Positions 1-5,165 are shown, numbered from the stretch's first letter. The stretch is DNA of 8,372 nucleotides from Endomicrobium sp. (GCA_031273885.1 JAISRA010000066.1:1-8372); one strand, 5' to 3'. A program made the numbers and translations. Notes: generated by a model not told the origin, from the letters alone.

Positions 1-171
1 AGGAAAAATTCCACAAAAGAGTATAAGCCTGAAATAGAAATCTCGGGCGGAGTAAATCCTAAAACTGCAAAACAGTTTGCAAAACTTGATGTAGACAGAA
101 TTTCTATAGGGATGCTTACACATTCTTCCCCTGCTTTAGATTTTACTTTAGAAATCACAATAGCACAATAG
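1..171 (+). CDS. nadC: nicotinate-nucleotide pyrophosphorylase (carboxylating), C-terminal end, partial
   Basis: This is the last 56 codons of a gene that begins before the window. NadC (quinolinate phosphoribosyltransferase) condenses quinolinate with PRPP to give nicotinate mononucleotide and CO2 in de novo NAD synthesis, in the cytosol. The visible part carries the family's C-terminal barrel signature: an EISGGVNP segment (phosphate-binding loop), then a DVDRISIG strand, then LTHSSPALDFTLEI. These match the usual 'E.SGGI...V D.IS.G.LTHS..ALD.SL.I' ending, and the stop is where the family normally ends, so the 3' end looks intact. The birA region starts 6 nt downstream, so the two are probably co-transcribed. 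Adjacent nadC and birA is a common bacterial arrangement. The identification rests on this motif block only. Confidence 0.86.
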   Translation, partial: RKNSTKEYKPEIEISGGVNPKTAKQFAKLDVDRISIGMLTHSSPALDFTLEITIAQ

Positions 172-177
172 TATAAA

Positions 178-335
178 ATGAATATTCTTAATTTTTTTTC
201 TAAAGGATAAATATGTTCCCGGGGATTAAATAAGAAAAGTTCTTGGAATACCAAAAACCGCAGTTTACACAAACAAATCAAAGGATTAAACAAGCAAGAC
301 ATCTGATTGAATTTTCTTCCCAAGGGTATTCCCTT
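178..335 (+). pseudogene. decayed N-terminal winged-helix domain of BirA
   Basis: Read in single frames this stretch is closed, but pieces from three frames join into a BirA-type DNA-binding domain. Frame 1 from ATG 178 gives MNILNFFSK. Frame 2 from about 203 gives KDKYVPGD, a TAA at 227-229, then IRKVLGIPKTAVYT. Frame 1 from about 274 gives QIKGLNKQ. Frame 3 from about 299 gives HLIEFSSQGYSLM and runs into the ligase. The order matches the E. coli BirA pattern of helix, 'LG.SR.A..KHI..L' recognition helix, and 'V...PGKGYSL' wing. The domain therefore carries about three frameshifts and one stop. I infer that it once let BirA repress biotin genes and is now lost. The distance from nadC (6 nt) suits a start at ATG 178. 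Sequencing error is a less likely alternative because several independent lesions would be needed in about 120 nt. Confidence 0.62.
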
Positions 336-1127
336 ATGAAAGGTAAAAGTCTTTTTAACGAATATGAGATAAAAGCAAATATACGCAGGCAGCTTAGTAT
401 ATGCAAAACGATAAAGTGTTACAAAGAAATTGCCTCAACGCAGACGGCTGTTAAGAAATTGGCAGAAAAAGGTTTTGACGAAGGCATTATAATTGTTTCG
501 GAAAGACAAACTAAAGGTTACGGGCGTATTAATAGAACATGGAATTCAAATGTCGGCGGTTTGTGGTTTTCAATGCTTTTAAAGCCTTTAATACGTCCTG
601 ATGAGGTTCCCAAGTTAACATTGTTATTAAGCATTGCTTTAAATAGAATTCTTGAAAGAAATTATAAGGTAATCTCGCAAATAAAATGGCCTAACGATGT
701 GATTATATACGGTAAAAAAATTGCGGGTATTATAGTTGAAATATCTGCAGAGCAAGGCGCAACGAATTGGATTGTCTCGGGAATAGGCATAAACATCAAC
801 AATGAATTGCCTGAAGATTTAAAAGATACTGCAATTTCTTTGAAAGATATTTTAGGAACAGAAACCGATATGGCTGAATTTATGGCTGTATTTTTAATCG
901 AATTTGAAAAACTGTATCTTGATTTTCAAAAAAATGGATTTACACAATTTCTCAAGGAATATAATGACAAAATTGCCTATAAGAATGAGTTGATAACAAT
1001 TGATAACTGCTGCAGTGTAACAATTGGGAAAAACTTTGGTATAGATGAAGACGGAAAACTTATTGTAAAAACAAATAATGGATTTGAGAAAATGATGTCA
1101 GGCACTTTAAGAAAACTGGAAAAGTAA
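336..1127 (+). CDS. birA: biotin--[acetyl-CoA-carboxylase] ligase, catalytic and C-terminal domains
   Basis: Cytosolic enzyme that makes biotinyl-5'-AMP from biotin and ATP and transfers biotin to a lysine of biotin carboxyl carrier proteins. Counting from ATG 336 (264 aa), visible motifs are ASTQ at 33-36, the biotin/AMP loop KGYGRINRTW at 60-69 (usual form GRGRxGRxW, so the first Arg is Tyr here), KWPND at 117-121, KKIAGIIVE at 127-135 including the active-site lysine, then GIGININN. A small SH3-like domain ends the protein (about 220-264). I chose 336 because AAGGG at 322-326 sits 9 nt upstream and the frame above it is the broken winged-helix remnant. The frame remains open upstream to a TTG at 243, so a longer start is possible. 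Without the N-terminal domain this would be a ligase only (class I-like). All catalytic motifs are intact, so the enzyme is probably functional. Confidence 0.9.
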   Translation: MKGKSLFNEYEIKANIRRQLSICKTIKCYKEIASTQTAVKKLAEKGFDEGIIIVSERQTKGYGRINRTWNSNVGGLWFSMLLKPLIRPDEVPKLTLLLSIALNRILERNYKVISQIKWPNDVIIYGKKIAGIIVEISAEQGATNWIVSGIGININNELPEDLKDTAISLKDILGTETDMAEFMAVFLIEFEKLYLDFQKNGFTQFLKEYNDKIAYKNELITIDNCCSVTIGKNFGIDEDGKLIVKTNNGFEKMMSGTLRKLEK

Positions 1128-1267
1128 ACAGAATTAGAAAAATAAAATTGAAGCCTGCGCCTGTAAGTAGAAAATAGTTTAACGATGGAATACGCTTTGA
1201 TTTTAGTTTTTATGAGAAATAACGAATAATTATGCAGTATAATTTATAGTACAAGATTGACTAATTA

Positions 1268-1276
1268 TGTTATAAT
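1268..1276 (+). promoter_or_regulatory. extended -10 promoter for the ybaB transcription unit
   Basis: The sequence TGTTATAAT is a perfect extended -10 element (TGnTATAAT). Predicted transcription would start near 1283, about 35 nt before the small membrane gene. No good -35 box lies 17 nt upstream, which is normal for extended -10 promoters. A TTGACT at 1257-1262 could instead pair with TATTAT at 1282-1287, but its 19-nt spacing is poorer. The 1128-1267 stretch upstream shows no gene that I can recognise. Confidence 0.5.
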
Positions 1277-1316
1277 CTCAATATTATGATCTCGAAAGTA
1301 ATAAAAGCGGGTGCCA

Positions 1317-1499
1317 ATGAACCAAGATAAAAAAGTAATTTTGTATAAGAATATATTTTTAATATCAACTGTATCGGGAGTAATCGGAGTATATGCCATT
1401 TGTAAACAAATTATTGTTTTAGGGTGGGTGTTGATAGCAATATGGGCTGTTCTTGCTGTTATTGTAAGGATTTTGATAGTAAAGGATAAAAAACTATAA
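1317..1499 (+). CDS. small membrane protein with two predicted helices, unrecognised
   Basis: The product is 60 aa with a basic N terminus (MNQDKK), two hydrophobic stretches at about residues 11-28 and 32-54, and a charged tail (VKDKKL). It is therefore probably an inner-membrane hairpin with both ends in the cytosol. I do not recognise the family. The size and topology recall AtpZ/AtpI-type small proteins, but the diagnostic glycine pattern is not evident, so I assign no function. It lies 15 nt before ybaB, behind an extended -10 promoter, and is likely co-transcribed with it. A GTG start two codons earlier (1311) is equally possible, since GCGGG just upstream is only a weak ribosome binding site for either. 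Confidence 0.55.
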   Translation: MNQDKKVILYKNIFLISTVSGVIGVYAICKQIIVLGWVLIAIWAVLAVIVRILIVKDKKL

Positions 1500-1514
1500 T
1501 AAAAGGAATTTAAG

Positions 1515-1811
1515 ATGGAATTATTTAAGATGGCGAAAGAAGCAATGGCTATGAGAAGTAAAATAAACGAGATGGACAAAAAATTAAAAGCTCATATTAT
1601 AGATGTTGAATATAAAGGGGTAAAAATTCGAATAAATGCTAAAAACGAGTTTTTAAGTTTAAATATTCCCCAAGACTTGCTCAATGAAAAGAAAGAGAAT
1701 ATAGAAAAAGTTATATTAGGGGCTTTTGAAGAAGCGTGTAAAAAAGCGCAAGGCGTTATGTCGGAAGAAGCCAAGAGAATTACAGGCGGCATGAAAATAC
1801 CCGGACTTTGA
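1515..1811 (+). CDS. ybaB: YbaB/EbfC family nucleoid-associated protein
   Basis: Small dimeric DNA-binding protein of the nucleoid, 98 aa, the usual family length. The N-terminal helix (1-30, MELFKMAKEAMAMRSKINEM) is followed by the beta segment VEYKGVKIRINAKNEFLSLNIP (about 36-57), then a long helix (65-88) and the conserved C-terminal TGGMKIPGL, the hallmark ending of this family. The start is secure: AAAGGA at 1502-1507 lies 7 nt before ATG 1515. In many bacteria ybaB sits between dnaX and recR. Neither is here: a small membrane gene precedes it and a frameshifted small gene follows. I infer a role in nucleoid organisation from the family; nothing in the sequence suggests loss of function. 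Confidence 0.94.
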   Translation: MELFKMAKEAMAMRSKINEMDKKLKAHIIDVEYKGVKIRINAKNEFLSLNIPQDLLNEKKENIEKVILGAFEEACKKAQGVMSEEAKRITGGMKIPGL

Positions 1812-1848
1812 GAAATATTTGGAATTAACAACAGATCTTTTGCATTGT

Positions 1849-2203
1849 ATGAAAAATTTTATGCATAGCCGATATATTACCATCGGAAATTCATGTAAAA
1901 AAATGCTTGAAAATTTCATGAAACATTTTTTAAACGAAATTGTTTTTTCATAATTCCATCTATAGCAGGCCGATCAGCAAGAAAGACAAAAGGATTTCAG
2001 AGAATGCGTTGCAAGTCAGTAAAACTGCTACAACAATCTTTATACAGTTAATCAGAAATAACAACTTTGATAACCTTATTAATCCTGCAGATTTTGTGGT
2101 GTTTTTTGCACAAAACGAACTTGCTCTGTTATGCGGTAAAATGTGCAATAAAAGTTATTTGACGGTAAAAAACACAACTGTAAGCATTATTCATACATTG
2201 TAA
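1849..2203 (+). pseudogene. frameshifted gene of about 118 codons, possibly Roadblock/LC7-like
   Basis: Two reading frames fit end to end. ATG 1849 is open to TAA 1951-1953 and ends ...LENFMKHFLNEIVF. The next frame, open to TAA 2201-2203, continues HNSIYSRPISKKDKRISENALQVSKT and so on. They join exactly at a run of six T at about 1943-1948, so a one-base slip there explains the break. The joined product would be about 118 aa, beginning with an amphipathic helix, then strand-like and helix-rich parts (SENALQVSKTATTIFIQLI), then strands ending SYLTVKNTTVSII. The length and helix-strand order recall Roadblock/LC7 proteins, but no diagnostic residue proves it. No clear ribosome binding site precedes ATG 1849; a TTG at 1819 in the same frame is an alternative. 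It could also be two unrelated short ORFs. Confidence 0.4.
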
Positions 2204-2317
2204 GGAATAATGGAATGAATCTGTAACACTTTTGCAATGATAAATTTTCTATTTCTTCAACATATATTTTAAATTTACAATCAACGGCATTTAGCGGTAA
2301 GTTTATAGGATGATGGA

Positions 2318-2596
2318 ATGAGTATTTATGAGATTTTAATGATGATTTGCTGGGGAACAGCTTGGCCTTTTGCAATATATAAATCATATAAATCACAAAG
2401 CAATGCCGGCAAGAGCTTGATATTTGTATTAATTGCTTTGTTCGGATATATATGCGGAATATTGCATAAAATATTTTACAACTGTGATTACGTCATTTTA
2501 TTATATCTTATTAATTTTGTATTAATTTTGACGGATTTATGTTTATATTTTAGAAATTATTGGAAAGCTAAAGAAAAAATGCGGCAAGCAAAATAA
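2318..2596 (+). CDS. small membrane protein, PQ-loop/SemiSWEET-like
   Basis: The product is 92 aa with three predicted membrane helices at about 4-21, 33-52 and 56-77, followed by a basic cytosolic tail (NYWKAKEKMRQAK). Helix 1 has a WGTAWPFAIYKSYKS motif with a central proline, followed by a short basic loop and GKS. This is the layout of bacterial three-helix PQ-loop half-transporters (SemiSWEET-like), which work as dimers. A substrate cannot be read from the sequence. The start is supported by TAGGA at 2306-2310, 7 nt before ATG 2318. It is the last chromosomal gene before the putative integration junction, 30 nt upstream of it. The family call is by pattern and is moderately sure; the membrane topology is surer. 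Confidence 0.7.
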   Translation: MSIYEILMMICWGTAWPFAIYKSYKSQSNAGKSLIFVLIALFGYICGILHKIFYNCDYVILLYLINFVLILTDLCLYFRNYWKAKEKMRQAK

Positions 2597-2889
2597 AATT
2601 GAATAACAATAAGGCTGGACATATATTGCTGAGGGCGGACTAAACCTCTGATGAGCTATACCCCTAATGAAGAGTCGTTAAACTGCCCGGTATATTTAAC
2701 ATTAGGACCGATTTTCATAAAAATCACTCCCACATAGTATCATCTCTCTTTAGAGTAGAAGCTCTTTTGTTTTGTAATATTTTAATCCATTCCTCTCTTT
2801 TATAAATTGTTTTAGAAAAGAGAAGAGTGCTTTTTATTTAGTTGTTATCTTTTTTTAATAAGACTAAACATACAAATGTTTTTTTCGTT
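2597..2889. other. intergenic left end of the element with several inverted repeats
   Basis: I see no gene here. From left to right: GGGCGG 2633-2638 pairs with CTGCCC 2683-2688, flanked by ATATA 2621-2625 and TATAT 2691-2695. CCTAATG 2663-2669, inside that loop, pairs with CATTAGG 2700-2706 outside it, which gives a pseudoknot-like layout. GATTTT/AAAATC forms a hairpin at 2710-2725. TCTCTTTT 2794-2801 pairs with AAAAGAGA 2816-2823, with a T5 run at 2831-2835. AAACAT/ATGTTT with a 4-nt loop (2866-2881) is followed by T4. The last two could help end transcripts near the 3' end of the minus-strand regulator gene. None is a strong GC-rich terminator. Confidence 0.35.
2627..2638 (+). repeat. candidate distal attachment site, copy of the tRNA-Leu 3' end
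   Basis: TGCTGAGGGCGG here is identical to 5166-5177, in the same orientation. In the tRNA it covers the discriminator base, the 3' strand of the acceptor stem and the edge of the T arm. Beyond the 12 bp the similarity fades, although ACTAAACC here is loosely like the T-arm stretch GATTTGAACC beside the other copy. Confidence 0.5.
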
Positions 2890-3303
2890 TTACTCTCTTT
2901 TCTTTAGTCTTTCTAGAACTAAATCAAGTTTTACTGTTAGAAGTTCAAATCCAAGGTCAACTCTAGCATTTAGAGTCTCAAAATCTTTTTTGAAATCCAC
3001 AGGGCAGCTTTTTGTTACGTTTAATTTGGTATTTTTAACATTTTGATTTTCTCTGGCGATTAAATTACAGTCGGTATTCGTCTCCATGGTAAAATCACCC
3101 GCTTCAAAGAAATAGGAAAGAGGCTTATTTGTTGCTTTTGCTATTTTTTTTAAAGAATTTAATGACGGATTCCTTTCTCCTGACGCCCATCTGCTTATAG
3201 CTGATTCTGCCAAACCAAATCTTTTGGCAAAGGTCTGCTGTGAATATCCGGATTCTCTAACAACTTTTTTAATCTTTTTTACAACATCTTTTGGTAGTCC
3301 CAT
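2890..3303 (-). CDS. Cro/CI (XRE) family transcriptional regulator
   Basis: The product is 137 aa. An HTH_3 domain occupies about residues 7-66: helix KKIKKVVRESG, then YSQQTFAKRFGLAESAISRWASGERNP (the core HTH, about 20-46), then SLNSLKKIAKATNKPLSYFF. A polar linker follows (about 70-100), then a C-terminal amphipathic helix (about 103-137) that probably gives dimerisation, replacing the LexA-like peptidase part of lambda CI. The start is chosen because AAAGGAG lies 6 nt before this ATG on the minus strand; the frame is open further upstream but without such a site. It faces away from the element's other genes, with a strong divergent promoter and an inverted repeat in between. I infer that it represses those genes, as in a phage immunity switch. 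The exact operator and inducer are unknown. Confidence 0.87.
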   Translation of the reverse strand: MGLPKDVVKKIKKVVRESGYSQQTFAKRFGLAESAISRWASGERNPSLNSLKKIAKATNKPLSYFFEAGDFTMETNTDCNLIARENQNVKNTKLNVTKSCPVDFKKDFETLNARVDLGFELLTVKLDLVLERLKKRE

Positions 3304-3321
3304 CTTGAACTCCTTTAATAC

Positions 3322-3350
3322 TTGACAATTATTTTCCATTTGGATAAAAT
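3322..3350 (+). promoter_or_regulatory. near-consensus sigma-70 promoter, divergent from the CI-like gene
   Basis: TTGACA (3322-3327), a 17-nt spacer and TAAAAT (3345-3350) match the consensus at 11 of 12 positions. Transcription would start near 3357 and run into the hairpin region and the HTH genes. The -35 box lies only 18 nt from the regulator's start codon, so the promoter overlaps the regulator's own leader and the two transcripts are likely to interfere. This is the expected position for a repressor-controlled early promoter. Confidence 0.62.
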
Positions 3351-3355
3351 TTGGT

Positions 3356-3392
3356 AAGAACTGTTTTGAATTCCGAATAATCAAAAGTTCTT
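3356..3392. promoter_or_regulatory. imperfect inverted repeat at the predicted transcript start, candidate operator
   Basis: AAGAACTGTTTTGA (3356-3369) and TCAAAAGTTCTT (3381-3392) are inverted repeats around an 11-nt centre. They match at 12 positions, with 2 extra bases in the left arm. The repeat begins at the predicted start site of the plus-strand promoter, where bound protein would block transcription. It could equally fold as an RNA hairpin at the 5' end of the transcript. Confidence 0.4.
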
Positions 3393-3430
3393 CTCAAAAT
3401 TACTGCTAAAGTATTTCCAATATAAAAAAA

Positions 3431-3521
3431 CAAAACATGGACATCCTGAGAAACCGCCATGTTTTGATAACAGGATGGTAGTCAGCATGTAGAGCTTGGC
3501 GGTTCGAAACTGACTACCATC
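3431..3521. other. pair of perfect hairpins with complementary loop and spacer segments
   Basis: Hairpin 1: CAAAACATGG (3431-3440) with CCATGTTTTG (3457-3466), 10 bp, 16-nt loop. Hairpin 2: GATGGTAGTCAG (3474-3485) with CTGACTACCATC (3510-3521), 12 bp, 24-nt loop. In addition, CATCCTG in loop 1 (3442-3448) is complementary to CAGGATG at 3471-3477, and AACCGCC at 3452-3458 is complementary to GGCGGTT in loop 2 (3498-3504). Alternative folds or a kissing interaction are thus built in. It lies in the leader of the predicted plus transcript, 20 nt before the first HTH ORF. On the minus strand hairpin 1 is followed by T7 (complement of 3424-3430), so it could also end a minus transcript. Its function is unknown: leader regulator, small RNA, or a DNA structure used by the element. 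Confidence 0.6.
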
Positions 3522-3541
3522 TGATAAAGATTATAAGAAAA

Positions 3542-3763
3542 ATGACGCTCAAATATCAACTTAAAAAAGCCCAACTGCAGCAAAGGTTTCTTAAATTATA
3601 GCCGTTAATATTAATAACCCTAGCAAAAAAAACCTTAACTGTTGCAGATATGCAGACCATTATGAACATTTCTCCTGCAAGTATCAGTAAATACGTTCGT
3701 AAAATTGATTTTCAGAGCGCAACAAGGATTGGAAGAAATCTACGCTTTGACAATAATGACTAG
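3542..3763 (+). pseudogene. small helix-turn-helix protein interrupted by an in-frame TAG
   Basis: From ATG 3542 the frame reads MTLKYQLKKAQLQQRFLKL, then TAG at 3599-3601, then continues open in the same frame to TAG 3761-3763. The second part contains LTVADMQTIMNISPASISKYVRKIDF followed by RIGRNLRFD. This is the AlpA/excisionase-type layout of a short HTH followed by a wing with 'IGR..RF'. Between the stop and the HTH is a run of eight A (3625-3632), so compensating slips may also be involved. An alternative frame around 3600 (IAVNINNPSKKN) could have been the original linker. The only ATGs after the stop (3650, 3662) lie within the HTH, so internal restart would damage it. It is first in the plus-strand series and was probably a DNA-binding control or excision factor, now likely non-functional. 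Confidence 0.5.
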
Positions 3764-3889
3764 TTCGGAAAATTACATTAAATAACGATCAAATTAATGA
3801 GTTAGTAAGAACTGTTGCAAATATGCTGCTTGCGCGCATTTCAAAATACCCCGTTGAAAAAAACAATGACGATGGAACAAGTTTGTAGA
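3756..3889 (+). pseudogene. possible frameshifted small gene overlapping both HTH genes
   Basis: ATG 3756 overlaps the stop of the preceding HTH gene (ATGACTAG) and encodes MTSSENYIK before TAA 3783-3785. The next frame, from 3784, continues NDQINELVRTVANMLLARISKYPVEKNNDDGTSL to TAG 3887-3889. Dropping one base near 3783 joins them into about 44 residues, mostly one helix. The end would overlap the start of the next HTH gene by 24 nt, in keeping with the overlaps further along this cluster. I do not recognise it, and it may be chance. Confidence 0.25.
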
Positions 3890-4054
3890 TATTTGAATTT
3901 ATCAGATGTCAGTGTTCGTAGATATATGGAATGTAGCGATTTTCCAGCTTCAGTAAAAATCAAAAAGAGACACCAATTTAACAAAGCTGAAATCGACTGT
4001 CGGATAGAAGAAAAAACAGAAAAAAATCGCTTGCCATTTATTCTACCTGCATAA
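3866..4054 (+). CDS. AlpA/excisionase-like helix-turn-helix protein
   Basis: The product is 62 aa. MTMEQVCRYLNLSDVSVRRYMECSDFPASVKIKKRHQFNKAEID has the order typical of HTH_17/AlpA proteins: 'T.EEV..YL..S..TVYR.I....FP..IKI.....F...EI'. The HTH occupies about residues 3-24, the FP turn about 25-26, the basic wing about 30-38, and the closing helix about 40-50. Such proteins act as small DNA-binding factors of prophages and islands, either activating or serving as recombination directionality factors. The start at ATG 3866 fits the domain edge but has no clear ribosome binding site. The frame is open upstream to TTG 3815, and ATG 3872 is also possible. Which target it binds cannot be told. It lies 41 nt before the next gene. 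Confidence 0.62.
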   Translation: MTMEQVCRYLNLSDVSVRRYMECSDFPASVKIKKRHQFNKAEIDCRIEEKTEKNRLPFILPA

Positions 4055-4095
4055 AGTGCCCGAAGATAAAGAAGAACAAAAGAAGGAACAAAGTA

Positions 4096-4440
4096 ATGAA
4101 AATAAGCAAAAGTAAAATTAGAGAGGATATGGAAAAACTGTTTAATGAATTGGAGCATTTGCAAAAAGCAATTTCTCAAAAAGAAATAGAAATTGATTAT
4201 ATGCGACGTATAATTGAAGCATTGAATACGCTAAAAAGACAATACAAGGATACTTGTAAAGAAGTTGAATGTGACTTAATAGAGGATATAAAAAACTTGA
4301 TTTCCTTCATTTATTGTAACTTTCCTATTAGATTTGCCTTAGATGAAACGCTTCTCTTTTTATCCCGTTTATGGAAAACTATTGAAGATAATGAAGAGAA
4401 AAAAGATAAGGAAGGGTTAAATGAAAGTGACCAAAGATGA
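4096..4440 (+). CDS. unrecognised coiled-coil protein, paralogue of the next gene
   Basis: The product is 114 aa, very rich in Lys and Glu. The N-terminal half (about 8-60) has a heptad-like pattern (LFNELEHLQKAISQKEIEIDYMRRIIEAL), so a coiled coil is likely. The C-terminal half (55-103) is more hydrophobic helix (LIEDIKNLISFIYCNF, ETLLFLSRLWKTIED). The start is firm: AAGGA at 4083-4087 lies 8 nt before ATG 4096. The 3' end overlaps the next ORF by 20 nt, indicating translational coupling. I know no family for it. Residues L15, L19, L22 and the K55-K103 segment line up with the next protein, suggesting tandem duplication. By position it could be an early or packaging-related protein of the element, but that is a guess. 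Confidence 0.62.
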   Translation: MKISKSKIREDMEKLFNELEHLQKAISQKEIEIDYMRRIIEALNTLKRQYKDTCKEVECDLIEDIKNLISFIYCNFPIRFALDETLLFLSRLWKTIEDNEEKKDKEGLNESDQR

Positions 4441-4762
4441 CACATTTCACTATCTGCCTACTTTGAATAAACATTTAGGTGAATTAAAAGAATCGTTAGA
4501 AAAAAACTCAAAGAAAAAAGAGAAGTTAGAACTGTTAGAAAAAACCTCGCAAATATTAGCGCCATTGTTAAATTGGTATTGTTCTCCTGAAAAAGAAATT
4601 GATTTAGATGTAATAATTTGTATTACAAAAAAACTGAGTGAATTATATGATAGTAATAATGAATGTGTCGGGTTAATCGAAGGAATTGTCGGTTTATTGC
4701 TCTATTTTATTGAAGAAATGAAAGGAAAGAAATGCAAATACCTAAATGGGAAATTAAACTGA
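4421..4762 (+). CDS. unrecognised coiled-coil protein, paralogue of the preceding gene
   Basis: The product is 113 aa, almost the same length as the preceding protein, and starts with the similar MKVTK (versus MKISK). Residues 14-45 form a charged helix (LNKHLGELKESLEKNSKKKEKLELLEK). Residues 58-104 (KEIDLDVIICITKKL through LLLYFIEEMKGKK) align without gaps to residues 55-103 of its neighbour at roughly one identity in five, with a matching hydrophobic pattern. AAGGAAGGG lies just before ATG 4421 inside the upstream gene. Its own end overlaps the next ORF by 31 nt. It is soluble, with no signal peptide. Family and function are unknown to me. Confidence 0.62.
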   Translation: MKVTKDDTFHYLPTLNKHLGELKESLEKNSKKKEKLELLEKTSQILAPLLNWYCSPEKEIDLDVIICITKKLSELYDSNNECVGLIEGIVGLLLYFIEEMKGKKCKYLNGKLN

Positions 4763-4896
4763 AGATGAATTCATTGTTTAACTTTTTAGATGCGACTAAA
4801 AAGTATATGAAAGAGTCTGAAAATTCTAGGAAAAACTTTAAATTGCCGTCTCTAGCGGGAAATCAGATAGGAAAGACAATGGGATATAGCCGGTGA
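4732..4896 (+). CDS. 54-residue ORF ending at a TGA, possibly truncated
   Basis: ATG 4732 is preceded by AAAGGA at 4721-4726 and overlaps the upstream gene by 31 nt, so translation is plausible. The protein starts with a basic amphipathic helix (IPKWEIKLKMNSLFNFLDATKKYMKES), followed by AGNQIGKT at residues 42-49. That string fits a Walker A loop ([AG]xxxxGK[ST]) and resembles the start of some phage terminase large subunits, where the loop falls soon after an N-terminal helix. The same stretch (QIGKTMGYSR) can also be read as part of an HTH. The frame remains open after the TGA to 5008-5010 (LSTYIETLYEQIALTK and so on), so the TGA may be a nonsense mutation. I call it a truncated element gene and leave the function open. 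Confidence 0.42.
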   Translation: MQIPKWEIKLKMNSLFNFLDATKKYMKESENSRKNFKLPSLAGNQIGKTMGYSR

Positions 4897-5165
4897 CTTT
4901 CTACATATATAGAGACATTATACGAGCAAATTGCACTCACGAAAAGCTTAATTAGTTGTACTAAAATACAATATAAACAGTTTTTTATTATATTTAGGGT
5001 GTATGTATGAAACGCCACAAACTTTGGATCTAAACATTTCATTTACATTTGTAAGTACGAAAGTAAACAATTGCAGTAGTTTGCGGCAACAAAATGTTGT
5101 AGATTTTTAGATGGAAGAACGCTATAAAAATGAATGCTTCGTATTAAAAAACAGATTATTCATAA

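Noticed and set aside
1265..1579. Minus-strand open frame opposite the small membrane gene and ybaB
   Set aside because: It lies across two supported plus-strand genes and has no ribosome binding site or recognisable domain.
1898..1931. AAAAAATG/CATTTTTT inverted repeat after ybaB, possible terminator
   Set aside because: The arms are almost only A and T with an 18-nt loop, and they lie in what looks like coding sequence of the frameshifted gene.
2646..2690. CTGATGAG and CGTTAAAC, reminiscent of hammerhead ribozyme cores
   Set aside because: The required GAAA after stem II is missing and no stem II closes, so the 8-base match is probably chance.
3841..4179. Minus-strand open frame across the AlpA-like gene
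   Set aside because: It overlaps a plus-strand HTH with clear family pattern, and the translated product shows no motif.
5003..5110. 35-codon ORF between the truncated gene and tRNA-Leu
   Set aside because: AGGG lies only 3 nt before its ATG, the product shows no motif, and such short ORFs are expected by chance.
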